DNA of 64,000 nucleotides from Mycobacterium sp. IDR2000157661 (lineage in GTDB: Bacteria; Actinomycetota; Actinomycetes; Mycobacteriales; Mycobacteriaceae). The first letter of the stretch is position 1; each line of letters starts with the position of its first letter. This document shows positions 26,090 through 33,745 of the stretch, in pieces. The notes beneath the pieces were generated by a model. That model made no database searches. It was not told where the DNA came from and saw only the letters and a list, made by a program, of their open reading frames with translations. The stretch covers positions 248,001-312,000 of the forward strand of contig NZ_CP081006.1 in assembly GCF_022317005.1 (NCBI RefSeq), written 5' to 3'. A program made the position numbers and the translations under genes.

Positions 26090-27577
26090 TTACTGGGCGG
26101 GCCGACGCGCACGCCCGAGCGGCACCCGCAGCACCACGTCGGTACCGCCGGCGGGCACCTCGTGCATGCCCAGCGACCCGTCCAGTTCGGCCGACACGAG
26201 CGTCCGGACGATCTGCAGGCCCAGCCGATCGGATTTCTCCAGGCTGAATCCCTCGGGCAGGCCGCGGCCGTCGTCGTGGACGACGACGTCGAGCCAGCGG
26301 GCCGAGCGTTCGGCTCGAATCGTCACGCAGCCCTGACGTGTCGACGTGTCGAAGGCGTGCTCGATCGCGTTCTGCACCAGTTCGGTGATCACCATGATCA
26401 ACGCGGTGGCGCGGTCGGCGTCGAGCACGCCGAGGTCACCGACGCGGTCGATGCGAATCGGACTGTCCACCGTGGCAACGTCGTTCATGATGGGCAGGAT
26501 CCGGTCCACCACCTCGTCGAGGTTGACCTCCTCGTCGACCGACATCGACAGCGCGTCGTGCACCAAGGCGATCGACGACACCCGTCGCACCGACTCCAGC
26601 AACGCTTCGCGCCCTTCGGCGTTTGTCGTGCGTCGCGCCTGCAGCCGTAGCAGCGCCGCCACGGTCTGGAGGTTGTTTTTCACCCGGTGGTGAATCTCGC
26701 GGATGGTCGCGTCCTTGGACAGCAGCGCGCGGTCGCGGCGCTTGACCTCGGTGACGTCGCGGATGAGCATCGCGGCGCCGACCGGCCTGCCGTGCACCAC
26801 CAGCGGCAGAGTGCGCAGCAGGACCGCGGCGCCGCCGGCTTCGACCTCCATGCGCATGCTAGAACCGCCGCCCAGCGAGTCGCGCACGTGGTTGGCCAGT
26901 TCCTGCGCCTCGAACGGGTCCCCGATCAGCGGCCGGGTCACGCTGACCAGGTTGTGGCCCTCCAATTCGGCGGCCAAGCCCATGCGGTGATACGCCGAGA
27001 TCGCGTTCGGGCTGGCGAAGGCCACCACCCCCGCTTCGTCGAGGCGGATGAAGCCGTCGCCGACGCGTGGACTCGACCGCGACATCGCGAGGTCGCCCAC
27101 GTTGGGGAACGTGCCCTCGGAGAGCATGTGCAGCAGGTCGCTCGCGCAGTCGAGGTACGCGGCCTCCAGCGGGCTGACCTTTCGCGAGGCGAGCGCGGTC
27201 TGGTGCGTCAGCACTGCGACGACCTCGTCCTTGTACCGCACCGGTACCGCCTCGACGTTCAGTCCGGACGAAACCTGTTGCTGGACAGCCGATCCCACTC
27301 CGATCGAGCCCGTCTCGAACGCCGCGGTCACGACCGGCATGGCATCGGCGGCGGCCACGGTGCTGACGGCGTCGGCGAGCAGCACCGTCGGGGCGGTGTT
27401 GGGCCGCACCTGTGCCACGCAGACGAAGGCGCCGTCGTCGCGGCGCACCCACATCAGGTAGTCGGCGAAGGAGAGGTCGGCGAGCAGTTGCCACTCCCCC
27501 ACCACCGCGTGCAGATGGTCGACTGCGTGGCCGGGCAGGATGGTGTGCTCGGCGAGCAGGTCACCGAGGGTGGACAT
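26090..27577 (-). CDS. pdtaS: Sensor histidine kinase PdtaS
   Basis: Soluble two-component kinase of 495 residues that phosphorylates the RNA-binding antiterminator PdtaR (not in this window). Domains: GAF (about residues 1-150), PAS (about 170-280), then an HWE/HisKA_2 dimerisation and phosphoacceptor box EIHHRVKNNLQTVAALLRLQ near residue 296, and the ATPase with ITELVQNAIEHAF and DDGRGLPEGF. No membrane span, in line with a cytosolic sensor. It is convergent with whiB1; the 80-bp gap contains the whiB1 terminator and a T/G-rich tract. Confidence 0.95.
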   Translation of the reverse strand: MSTLGDLLAEHTILPGHAVDHLHAVVGEWQLLADLSFADYLMWVRRDDGAFVCVAQVRPNTAPTVLLADAVSTVAAADAMPVVTAAFETGSIGVGSAVQQQVSSGLNVEAVPVRYKDEVVAVLTHQTALASRKVSPLEAAYLDCASDLLHMLSEGTFPNVGDLAMSRSSPRVGDGFIRLDEAGVVAFASPNAISAYHRMGLAAELEGHNLVSVTRPLIGDPFEAQELANHVRDSLGGGSSMRMEVEAGGAAVLLRTLPLVVHGRPVGAAMLIRDVTEVKRRDRALLSKDATIREIHHRVKNNLQTVAALLRLQARRTTNAEGREALLESVRRVSSIALVHDALSMSVDEEVNLDEVVDRILPIMNDVATVDSPIRIDRVGDLGVLDADRATALIMVITELVQNAIEHAFDTSTRQGCVTIRAERSARWLDVVVHDDGRGLPEGFSLEKSDRLGLQIVRTLVSAELDGSLGMHEVPAGGTDVVLRVPLGRARRPAQ

Positions 27578-27618
27578 CCATCGTCACTTCCGGCGGAGCA
27601 TCGACTATCCGCTCGCGG

Positions 27619-27834
27619 TCAACTGATCACCGCGATGAGGTCTCCGGCCTGGATGACGTCACCGACCGAGACGCTGACCTTGCTGACGGTTCCGGCCACC
27701 TCGGCCAGCACCGGGATCTCCATCTTCATGGATTCCAGCAGCACCAGGGTGTCGCCCTCGCCGATCTGATCGCCCTCGTTGACGACGACCTCGAGCACAC
27801 TGGCCACGATCTCGGCGCGAACGTCTTCGGCCAT
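27619..27834 (-). CDS. Biotinyl/lipoyl-domain protein (TB7.3 type)
   Basis: Single-domain biotin attachment protein of 71 residues, the exact length of Rv3221c (TB7.3). The biotinylation motif ESMKME is intact with acceptor Lys37, flanked by the paired glycines of the hammerhead fold (NEGDQIGEGD and VSVSVGDVIQAGD). Such stand-alone carriers may serve a biotin-dependent carboxylase, but the partner is not known to me. Start ATG 27834 is preferred; the 16-residue upstream extension lacks conservation. It lies 41 bp upstream of pdtaS in the same direction. Confidence 0.9.
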   Translation of the reverse strand: MAEDVRAEIVASVLEVVVNEGDQIGEGDTLVLLESMKMEIPVLAEVAGTVSKVSVSVGDVIQAGDLIAVIS

Positions 27835-27915
27835 CTTCACCCCTTTTACCTGCTGGACGCCTACCGCCCCATCGAACCACACCGCGGGGTGGGCAGTCGT
27901 GTCGCCGGGCCATGC

Positions 27916-27921
27916 GAGAAT
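27916..27921 (+). promoter_or_regulatory. Candidate extended -10 (TGC-GAGAAT) for bL37
   Basis: GAGAAT preceded by a TGn element, giving a predicted leader of about 54 nt before the bL37 start. The divergent biotinyl gene starts 82 bp away. Confidence 0.4.
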
Positions 27922-27981
27922 GGGTCAACCGCGCCCGCGGGATGCGGGCCGAGAAAAGCCACAACAAACGGAGGTACAACC

Positions 27982-28056
27982 ATGGCCAAGCGTGGCCGCA
28001 AGAAGCGCGACCGTAAGCACTCCAAGGCCAACCACGGCAAGCGGCCGAACGCCTGA
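27982..28056 (+). CDS. Ribosomal protein bL37
   Basis: Twenty-four-residue, very basic peptide beginning MAKRGRKKRDRKH and ending GKRPNA. It matches the actinobacterial large-subunit protein bL37 seen in mycobacterial ribosome structures. A textbook GGAGG ribosome-binding site lies at 27970-27974, 7 nt before the ATG, supporting expression of so short a frame. It is convergent with rshA (8 bp between stops). Genes of this length are often missed in annotation. Confidence 0.9.
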   Translation: MAKRGRKKRDRKHSKANHGKRPNA

Positions 28057-28064
28057 GCGCGAGG

Positions 28065-28391
28065 TCAGCCGCGGATTATGGTGGTGCGGCTGATCTGGAT
28101 CCGCAACCGCTCGCGCAGACCGTCAGGAGCCTTATCGCCGCCGCACTTGCGCGCGATGAGGCTCTTCACCCGTTCCTCCACGCCGTAATAGCGCAGGCAG
28201 GCGGGGCATTCCTCGAGGTGGTGGCGCAGCTTGTCGCGGGTCTCGGCCGTGCACTCGCCGTCGAGCAGCGTCCACACCTCGGCGATCACCGCAGCGCATT
28301 CGGGGTGTTCGGGGTCGACGGGACCGAGCGGCGGACGCCAGCGTTCGTGGGCCGACTCCGACGACGGCGAGTCAGTGTGCTCGTCGCTCAT
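28065..28391 (-). CDS. rshA: Anti-sigma factor RshA (zinc-binding)
   Basis: ZAS-family anti-sigma factor of 108 residues that binds SigH and releases it under oxidative or heat stress. The redox motif HxxxCxxC is present as H58-LEE-C62-PA-C65, and a further cysteine pair (C32, C47) lies upstream. It overlaps the sigH stop codon by 4 bp, so sigma and anti-sigma are made in step. The C-terminal [11 protein letters not shown] tail is basic. Confidence 0.94.
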   Translation of the reverse strand: MSDEHTDSPSSESAHERWRPPLGPVDPEHPECAAVIAEVWTLLDGECTAETRDKLRHHLEECPACLRYYGVEERVKSLIARKCGGDKAPDGLRERLRIQISRTTIIRG

Positions 28392-29035
28392 GACGACACC
28401 TCCTCGATCTGTTGTCCCCGGATGAACCCGCGGTCGCGGGCGACATCGGCCAGCAACTCGCGAAGCTGCCGCCTGCCCCGGTGCAACCGGGACATCACCG
28501 TGCCGATCGGTGTGTCCATGATCTCGGCGATCTCCTTGTAGGGGAAGCCTTCCACGTCGGCGTAGTACACCGCCATCCGGAAGTCCTCCGGCAGGGCCTG
28601 CAGCGCTTCCTTGATCTCGCTGTCGGGAAGCGACTCCAGCGCCTCCACCTCGGCCGAACGCAGCCCCGTCGAGGAGTGCTCGGCGTTGGCCGCCAACTGC
28701 CAGTCGGTGATCTCCTCGGTCGGGTACTCCGCCGGCTGTCGCTGCTTCTTGCGGTAGCTGTTGATGTACGTGTTGGTCAGGATGCGGTACAGCCAGGCCT
28801 TGAGGTTGGTGCCCTCGCGGAAGGAGCGGAAGCCGGCGTAGGCCTTGACCATCGTCTCCTGCAGCAGGTCCTCGGCATCGGCGGGGTTGCGCGTCATGCG
28901 CAGCGCGCCGCCGTACAACTGGTCGAGCAGCGGAATCGCGTCGCGCTCGAACCGCGCTGTCAGCTCGGCGTCGGTCTCCTGCCGCTCGGCAGGCTCGGCC
29001 GCCGACCCGTCGGAGTCGGTCTCGGAGTTGATCAC
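28388..29035 (-). CDS. sigH: ECF sigma factor SigH
   Basis: Stress sigma factor of 215 residues controlling thioredoxin and heat-shock genes. Region 2 ([20 protein letters not shown] ... [15 protein letters not shown]) and region 4 ([23 protein letters not shown]) are nearly identical to M. tuberculosis SigH. I chose GTG 29035 because codons upstream of it lose the strong third-position GC bias and because it gives the 216-codon length of the orthologue. An ATG at 29113 would add 26 residues. It lies directly upstream of rshA with a 4-bp overlap. Confidence 0.93.
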   Translation of the reverse strand: MINSETDSDGSAAEPAERQETDAELTARFERDAIPLLDQLYGGALRMTRNPADAEDLLQETMVKAYAGFRSFREGTNLKAWLYRILTNTYINSYRKKQRQPAEYPTEEITDWQLAANAEHSSTGLRSAEVEALESLPDSEIKEALQALPEDFRMAVYYADVEGFPYKEIAEIMDTPIGTVMSRLHRGRRQLRELLADVARDRGFIRGQQIEEVSS

Positions 29036-29145
29036 TGTGGGGAACACCGTCCCTTCTGTCGCGACGCCACCAGACAGGTCCGGCAGTATCGCCTGACGCA
29101 CTGGAACGTCCATGGCCAGCGTTGGCACCTGACCCCCTTCACGCA

Positions 29146-29151
29146 ATCGTA
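29146..29151 (-). promoter_or_regulatory. Second candidate -10 (TACGAT) for sigH
   Basis: Housekeeping-type TANNNT box between the SigH-like promoter and sigH, predicted to start near 29139. Confidence 0.3.
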
Positions 29152-29210
29152 GAGGTTGAGACCGACAGCGGTTCGGCGAAGCGCACCGTGGCTGACCGGA
29201 ACCACCGTCA

Positions 29211-29240
29211 ACAACAGCGCCGCGGGGCGGTGTTGTTCCC
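29211..29240 (-). promoter_or_regulatory. SigH-type autoregulatory promoter
   Basis: Read on the minus strand, GGGAAC (29240-29235) is followed after 18 bp by TGTT (29216-29213), close to the GGAAC-N16-18-GTT pattern of SigH-dependent promoters. Transcription would begin near 29205, leaving a leader of about 170 nt before sigH. SigH is known to activate its own gene. Confidence 0.5.
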
Positions 29241-29282
29241 GCCGGTCCCGTTGCACCTAGTCGGTCCCCGCCAGCTCCGCAC

Positions 29283-29288
29283 TAGCCT
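29283..29288 (+). promoter_or_regulatory. -10 box (TAGCCT) of leaderless transcript
   Basis: TANNNT box 6 nt before the GTG at 29295 of the ybaK-like gene. Confidence 0.5.
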
Positions 29289-29294
29289 GACCGG

Positions 29295-29828
29295 GTGGTG
29301 CGCGCAGCAACGCCGGCGATCGCGGCGCTGGTGGCCGCCGGGATCGACCACGAGGTGCTGCGGTATCGCCACGACCCGCGTCGCGAATCGTTCGGTGAGG
29401 AGGCGGTGGAGGAACTGGCGCGGGAGCGGGGGGTCGAGCCCGCCCAGGTGTTCAAGACGCTGGTGATCGCGCTTTCCGACGGGCGGGTGGGTGTCGCGGT
29501 GTTACCCGTGCCGGCCAAGTTGTCGCTGAAGGCCGCCGCAGCCGCCCTCGGTGTGGGCAAGGCCACCATGGCCGACCGCGCGGCCGCCGAACGGTCCACC
29601 GGCTACGTGCTCGGCGGTATCTCACCGTTGGGGCAGCGCAAGTCGTCGCCCACCGTGGTCGACGCCTCGGCACTGCAGTGGGACCGCGTGCTGTGCAGTG
29701 CGGGCAAGCGGGGCTGGGACGTCGCGCTGCACCCGCGCGACCTGGTCCGGCTCACCCACGCGGTGACCGCCGACATCCGCGCCTATCCGCCGCGATATCA
29801 GGTTCCGGTACGGGATCGGCCCGTCTGA
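29295..29828 (+). CDS. ybaK: Cys-tRNA(Pro) deacylase YbaK/EbsC
   Basis: Editing protein of 177 residues that hydrolyses mischarged Cys-tRNA(Pro). It carries the family landmarks VFKTLVI with the catalytic lysine, the glycine-rich GGISPLGQRK loop, and VDASALQWDRVLCSAGKRG. Two consecutive GTG codons (29295 and 29298) can start it; the first is favoured by a TAGCCT box 6 nt upstream. It is divergent from sigH. Confidence 0.9.
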   Translation: MVRAATPAIAALVAAGIDHEVLRYRHDPRRESFGEEAVEELARERGVEPAQVFKTLVIALSDGRVGVAVLPVPAKLSLKAAAAALGVGKATMADRAAAERSTGYVLGGISPLGQRKSSPTVVDASALQWDRVLCSAGKRGWDVALHPRDLVRLTHAVTADIRAYPPRYQVPVRDRPV

Positions 29829-29873
29829 TGTGCGATAAGTCCGATCTCGCGCCGGGTCCCCGTCGACGACGAA

Positions 29874-29879
29874 TAGGGT
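29874..29879 (+). promoter_or_regulatory. -10 box (TAGGGT) of leaderless transcript
   Basis: TANNNT box 7 nt before the ATG at 29887. It supports that ATG over an in-frame GTG at 29878 that lies inside the box itself. Confidence 0.6.
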
Positions 29880-29886
29880 GACGGCT

Positions 29887-30735
29887 ATGTCGCTTTCCGG
29901 GAAGACCATGTTCATCTCCGGCGCGAGCCGCGGTATCGGCCTGGCGATCGCCAAGCGGGCCGCCGCAGACGGCGCCAACATCGCGTTGATCGCCAAGACC
30001 GCCGAGCCGCACCCGAAGCTGCCCGGCACGGTCTACACCGCGGCCGAGGAACTCGAGGAGGCCGGCGGGCAGGCGCTTCCGATCGTCGGCGACATCCGCG
30101 ACGGCGATTCGGTCGCCGCCGCCGTCGCCAAGACCGTCGAGCAGTTCGGCGGCATCGACATCTGCGTCAACAACGCCTCGGCGATCAACCTCGGCTCCAT
30201 CACCGATGTGCCGCTCAAGCGCTTCGACCTGATGAACGGTATCCAGGTGCGCGGCACGTATGCGGTGTCGCAGGCGTGTATCCCGCACATGTTGGGCCGC
30301 GAGAACCCGCACATCCTGACGCTGTCCCCGCCGGTGCGCCTGGAGCCGAAGTGGCTCACACCCACCGCGTACATGATGGCCAAGTACGGAATGTCGTTGT
30401 GTGCGTTGGCGATCGCCGAGGAGATGCGCGACCGGGGCGTGGCCTCCAACACGTTGTGGCCGCGCACCATGGTGGCGACCGCCGCGGTGCAGAACCTGCT
30501 CGGCGGCGACGAGGCCATGGGCCGCGCCCGCAAGCCCGACGTCTACGCCGATGCGGCCTACGTGATCATGAACAAGCCGGCTCGCGACTACACCGGTCAG
30601 TCGTTGCTCTGCGAGGACGTGCTGCTCGAGTCGGGTGTCACCGATCTGTCGGTCTACGACTGCGTGCCCGGCGCCGAACTCGGAGTCGACCTGTGGGTGG
30701 ACACGCCGAACCCGCCGGGATACACGGGTCCCTGA
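29887..30735 (+). CDS. Short-chain dehydrogenase (HSDL2-like, Rv3224 type)
   Basis: NAD(P)-dependent oxidoreductase of 282 residues. Seen: the cofactor loop SGASRGIG (residues 11-18), VNNAS, and the catalytic YMMAK (Tyr and Lys four apart) preceded by LTLSPP. The extended ending (LLESGVTDLSVYDCVPGAELGVDLWVD) resembles the hydroxysteroid dehydrogenase-like 2 branch. The substrate is unknown; fatty acyl or steroid intermediates are plausible. It is convergent with the small membrane protein gene at 30743. Confidence 0.88.
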   Translation: MSLSGKTMFISGASRGIGLAIAKRAAADGANIALIAKTAEPHPKLPGTVYTAAEELEEAGGQALPIVGDIRDGDSVAAAVAKTVEQFGGIDICVNNASAINLGSITDVPLKRFDLMNGIQVRGTYAVSQACIPHMLGRENPHILTLSPPVRLEPKWLTPTAYMMAKYGMSLCALAIAEEMRDRGVASNTLWPRTMVATAAVQNLLGGDEAMGRARKPDVYADAAYVIMNKPARDYTGQSLLCEDVLLESGVTDLSVYDCVPGAELGVDLWVDTPNPPGYTGP

Positions 30736-30742
30736 CCACGGC

Positions 30743-30991
30743 TCACGCCGCGCACAGATCGATGCCGAACAGCCTGGCCGGCCAGTTCAGCGCCGTCACC
30801 ACGAGCGCGCCGACATCTGAGCCGGCTGGCAACCGGTTGCGCCACGCGGTGTCGATGGCCGCTACCTGCTCGGCGTCGAAGAACGCCCACGTCAGCCCGA
30901 TGATCAGATACGGAACCGCCAGCCACATCAGGGTTTCGAGCACGGCTTCGACGCTGACACGACGACTCAGCAGACGGCGCAGCATCGTCAT
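30743..30991 (-). CDS. Small membrane protein B of the DUF2236 trio
   Basis: Protein of 82 residues with one clear membrane segment (LETLMWLAVPYLIIGLTWAFF) and a second hydrophobic stretch near the end (ALVVTALNWPARLFGIDLCAA). It is similar to the small protein encoded at 31848-32069: both contain (A/V)xPYL(V/I)IGL(A/T)W and both end with WPA-x-n-CAA. Its start overlaps the stop of the DUF2236 gene in an ATGA. I do not recognise a named family. Confidence 0.72.
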   Translation of the reverse strand: MTMLRRLLSRRVSVEAVLETLMWLAVPYLIIGLTWAFFDAEQVAAIDTAWRNRLPAGSDVGALVVTALNWPARLFGIDLCAA

Positions 30992-31851
30992 ACCAGCGCA
31001 CGTTGTCCGCGCACGCGGCGACGCACGTCGGCCAACAGCAGGTAGGTGCCGCCCTGCCGGACCAACACGGGCAGGAACCTGTTGACGAACGCGACTGTGC
31101 GGAAGAGCGATTCGAACAGGTACTGGCGGGTTGCACTCCAGCGCAGACCCATCGCCTCGCGGAACACCGGCGCCAGGAACCCGGCGGTGAGGAACTTCAG
31201 CAGCGGCCGGAACGGCAACCCCAGCAGCGGGTTGATCATCCGCAGGTCGATGAGGTCGAGCAGATAACCACGCACCCGGTCATCGATCGAGACTTGCAGG
31301 CACGCGGCCTGCCAGTAGTCGTCGAACTCTGCTCTCGTCGGCGGCCACTGGTCCTCGGTGACCTGCAGCGTGGTGCCCAACGGCCATGCCGAGCGGTAGA
31401 ACTGCTCGGCCTGTTCGGACGTCATCTCACCGCGCAGGAGCTGATAGGTGTCCTCGAGTCCTACGAAAAGGCAAGCAGCGACCCACATCTGCAAATCCCG
31501 GTCGAAGGCACTGTACCGAATGGGACTGCCCGGACCGGACTTGACGTGACGGTGGGAGGTGTCGACCGCCGCGCGGAACGCGGCGCGGTCATCCGCTGTG
31601 CCGAGAACCGCGACCGCCAGGTACTGGAAGGTCGTCCTGGCCCGCTTCCACGGATGTTTGAGCAGGTTGCCGCTGTCGACCTTGCTTTCGGCGACACCGT
31701 GACCGACTTCCGGCCGGGACAACTGCATGATCACGTTGGCCGCGCCGGCGGCGAAGGCCCAGAAGTCCATGGCGTCTGCGGCGGTGACCGGCCCAGTGTC
31801 CCAGCGCGCCGTACGCCGACGCGCGGTGATCCGGTACCGGTCCGACGTCAT
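30988..31851 (-). CDS. DUF2236 oxygenase-like protein (MpaB/latex-clearing fold)
   Basis: Protein of 287 residues of the DUF2236 family, whose characterised members are haem-dependent oxygenases such as MpaB and latex-clearing protein. Landmarks: GHGVAESKVDSG, RARTTFQYLAVAVLGTADDR, DTSHRHVK with a candidate haem-ligand histidine, and YSAFDRDLQMWVAACLFVG. The start (ATG 31851) overlaps the stop of the preceding small membrane protein gene. It sits between two related small membrane proteins, suggesting that the three form one membrane-associated unit; substrate unknown. Confidence 0.82.
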   Translation of the reverse strand: MTSDRYRITARRRTARWDTGPVTAADAMDFWAFAAGAANVIMQLSRPEVGHGVAESKVDSGNLLKHPWKRARTTFQYLAVAVLGTADDRAAFRAAVDTSHRHVKSGPGSPIRYSAFDRDLQMWVAACLFVGLEDTYQLLRGEMTSEQAEQFYRSAWPLGTTLQVTEDQWPPTRAEFDDYWQAACLQVSIDDRVRGYLLDLIDLRMINPLLGLPFRPLLKFLTAGFLAPVFREAMGLRWSATRQYLFESLFRTVAFVNRFLPVLVRQGGTYLLLADVRRRVRGQRALV

Positions 31852-32069
31852 GCGGCGCACACCGACGAGAAGACCAGGGCCGGCCAGCACGCGATCGAGC
31901 CCAGGATCGAGACGACGCGGGCGACACCCCCGGGTTCCAGTTGCCCGGTGTGCAGGGCGGTCCAGGCCAAGCCGATGACAAGGTAGGGCAGCGCCAGCAT
32001 GAGCGCGGTGCCGATCCACTCGGCGATGGTCATCTCGAAGCTCATGACGTTCCTGAACGTGGTGCGCAT
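31848..32069 (-). CDS. Small membrane protein A of the DUF2236 trio
   Basis: Protein of 73 residues with a membrane segment (WIGTALMLALPYLVIGLAW) and a second hydrophobic end (VVSILGSIACWPALVFSSVCAA). Related to the protein at 30743-30991. A GGAGGG site lies about 12 nt before the ATG, and a TAACAT box (32103-32108, minus strand) lies in an unusually AT-rich intergenic stretch, so this is probably the first gene of the operon. No named family recognised. Confidence 0.72.
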   Translation of the reverse strand: MRTTFRNVMSFEMTIAEWIGTALMLALPYLVIGLAWTALHTGQLEPGGVARVVSILGSIACWPALVFSSVCAA

Positions 32070-32102
32070 GGCCGAACCCTCCGTCGCGTTGACCGGAGGT
32101 AT

Positions 32103-32108
32103 ATGTTA
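32103..32108 (-). promoter_or_regulatory. Candidate -10 box (TAACAT) of the DUF2236 trio
   Basis: Lies in a 122-bp gap that is markedly AT-rich for this genome; predicted leader about 27 nt. The rest of the gap (32110-32191) holds no gene that I can support. Confidence 0.35.
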
Positions 32109-32191
32109 ACGGCCACTACCACCATTGCGGACTAATTCCTCTGAATATAGCGCGAATTACAGATGGAAGTGAACAACAAATCAACGATGCG

Positions 32192-33745
32192 TCACTGCGC
32201 CTGATGGAGGATGCCGCGCGCGATGGCCTCGCGCACCATCGGCAGCGCCGCGGTCGCCAGCGCGTCGGTGTCCACCCCGTGGACGACGGCAAGCAGTTCG
32301 ATCAGCGTGCCCAGCGGCACCTCACCCCGGCAGCCCGCGAACAACGCACGTCCGACCTCGTCGACGCCGACGACGGCGCCGGGACCACCCGGTCGGCGCA
32401 CCGTCGCGCCGACCGACTGCCAGCCGTCCCCGCCGGGCAGGTAATGCTCCTCGAGGAACACCGGGGCCGTCGACAAGCGCGCCGCCAGCAGTTCGGAGTC
32501 GTCGGTAGCGTGCAGGAACTCCCGGCGGGCGAAGAACGCCTCGACCTCTGGTCCGGTGAGCGCCTCGTCGGCGCCGACGATGTCTTCCAGCACGTGCTCG
32601 GCTGGGCGGTGTTCGCCCGAACGCGGGGCACGCAGCGTGATCACGCCCATGCCGACGGCGGCGATGCCCTCCTCGGCGAACCAGTCCAGCCACTGACCGC
32701 CACGGTGCGCCGCCTTCTCGGGAGGCTCACCGGCATCGGATGTCCACAGCGACACGTAGCTGACCGGATCGGCGAGTTCGCGCTGCACCACCCAGGCGTG
32801 GAGGCCGGTGTCCGCCAACCATCCGCGCACGCGGTGGCCCCAGTCCTGGCCGTCGCGCACGATCCAGTTCGCCATGACCTGTGCGGTGCCGCCCGCACGC
32901 AGGTGGTCGGCGGTCTGCCGAATCAAACTCTCACACAACGTGTCTCCGATGACACCGGAGTCCCGGTAGAGGTATTCGCGAGCGCCGGCACCCACCACGA
33001 ACGGTGGGTTCGAGACGATCAGGTCGAATCGTTCGCCGGCGACGGGCTCGAACAGGCTGCCGCAGCGCAGATCCCACGACATGCCGTTGAGCCGCGCCGT
33101 CGCTTCGGCCAGTGCGAGCGCCCGCGCGCTGGTGTCGGTGGCGACGATGTCGGCGCAGTGGCCGTTGAGGTGCAGGGACTGGATGCCGCAGCCGGTGCCG
33201 AGATCCAGTGCACGCTCGGCCGGTGTCCGAATCATTGCGCGCGCCAGCGACACCGATGCACCGCCGATGCCCAGCACATGGTCGCGTCGCACCGGGCCGG
33301 CGCGCATCGCGGCGTCGAGATCCGACACCACCAGGAAGTTTTGCTCGCCTGCGGAGCTCACCGCGCTGTGCGGGCGGAAGTCGAGGGCGGCGCGCAGCCG
33401 GCCCGACGGCGTCGCTTCGACGACACCGTTGGCGACCAGGGCGTCCACGCCCGCGGTGGGCAGCGCCGCCTGCACCCGCTCGGCGGGTTCGTCGGTGCCG
33501 AGCAGGAACAGTCGCACGATCACGGCCAGTCGCGGCCGGTCGAGGCTGTCGACGGCACGCTCGGTCGCGCGCTGCGCCGGCCACCACACCCCGCGGGCGA
33601 ACGCCGCGGCGACGTCCGCGCCGAGCAGTTCGGCCACCGCATCGGTGGTGTAGCGCGCCGAGCGCAGGTCGTCGGCCATGGCGTCGACGACGGCGGCGGA
33701 GTGCAGCGGCCGATCGTGCCCGGAGCTTCCCGGGAGCACCGTCAA
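32192..33745 (-). CDS. Class I SAM-dependent methyltransferase (NPPF type)
   Basis: Protein of 517 residues in three parts: a helical N-terminal domain (about 1-150), a Rossmann methyltransferase with the SAM loop ALDLGTGCGIQSLHL near residue 180 and the catalytic motif SNPPFVV, and a C-terminal domain of about 180 residues. NPP(F/Y) motifs mark enzymes that methylate planar nitrogen atoms in glutamine or nucleobases, so a ribosomal protein, release factor or rRNA is a likely target; which one is not determined. Its ATG overlaps the SRAP stop by 4 bp. Confidence 0.85.
   Translation of the reverse strand: MTVLPGSSGHDRPLHSAAVVDAMADDLRSARYTTDAVAELLGADVAAAFARGVWWPAQRATERAVDSLDRPRLAVIVRLFLLGTDEPAERVQAALPTAGVDALVANGVVEATPSGRLRAALDFRPHSAVSSAGEQNFLVVSDLDAAMRAGPVRRDHVLGIGGASVSLARAMIRTPAERALDLGTGCGIQSLHLNGHCADIVATDTSARALALAEATARLNGMSWDLRCGSLFEPVAGERFDLIVSNPPFVVGAGAREYLYRDSGVIGDTLCESLIRQTADHLRAGGTAQVMANWIVRDGQDWGHRVRGWLADTGLHAWVVQRELADPVSYVSLWTSDAGEPPEKAAHRGGQWLDWFAEEGIAAVGMGVITLRAPRSGEHRPAEHVLEDIVGADEALTGPEVEAFFARREFLHATDDSELLAARLSTAPVFLEEHYLPGGDGWQSVGATVRRPGGPGAVVGVDEVGRALFAGCRGEVPLGTLIELLAVVHGVDTDALATAALPMVREAIARGILHQAQ

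Noticed and set aside
26300-26325. tRNA T-loop-like sequence (CTCGAATC)
   Set aside because: It lies inside pdtaS coding sequence and no acceptor or anticodon stems can be drawn around it.
29036-29146. Longer N-terminus of SigH (starts at 29113 or 29146)
   Set aside because: Codons there lack the strong third-position GC of the gene, and the longer form exceeds the orthologue length.
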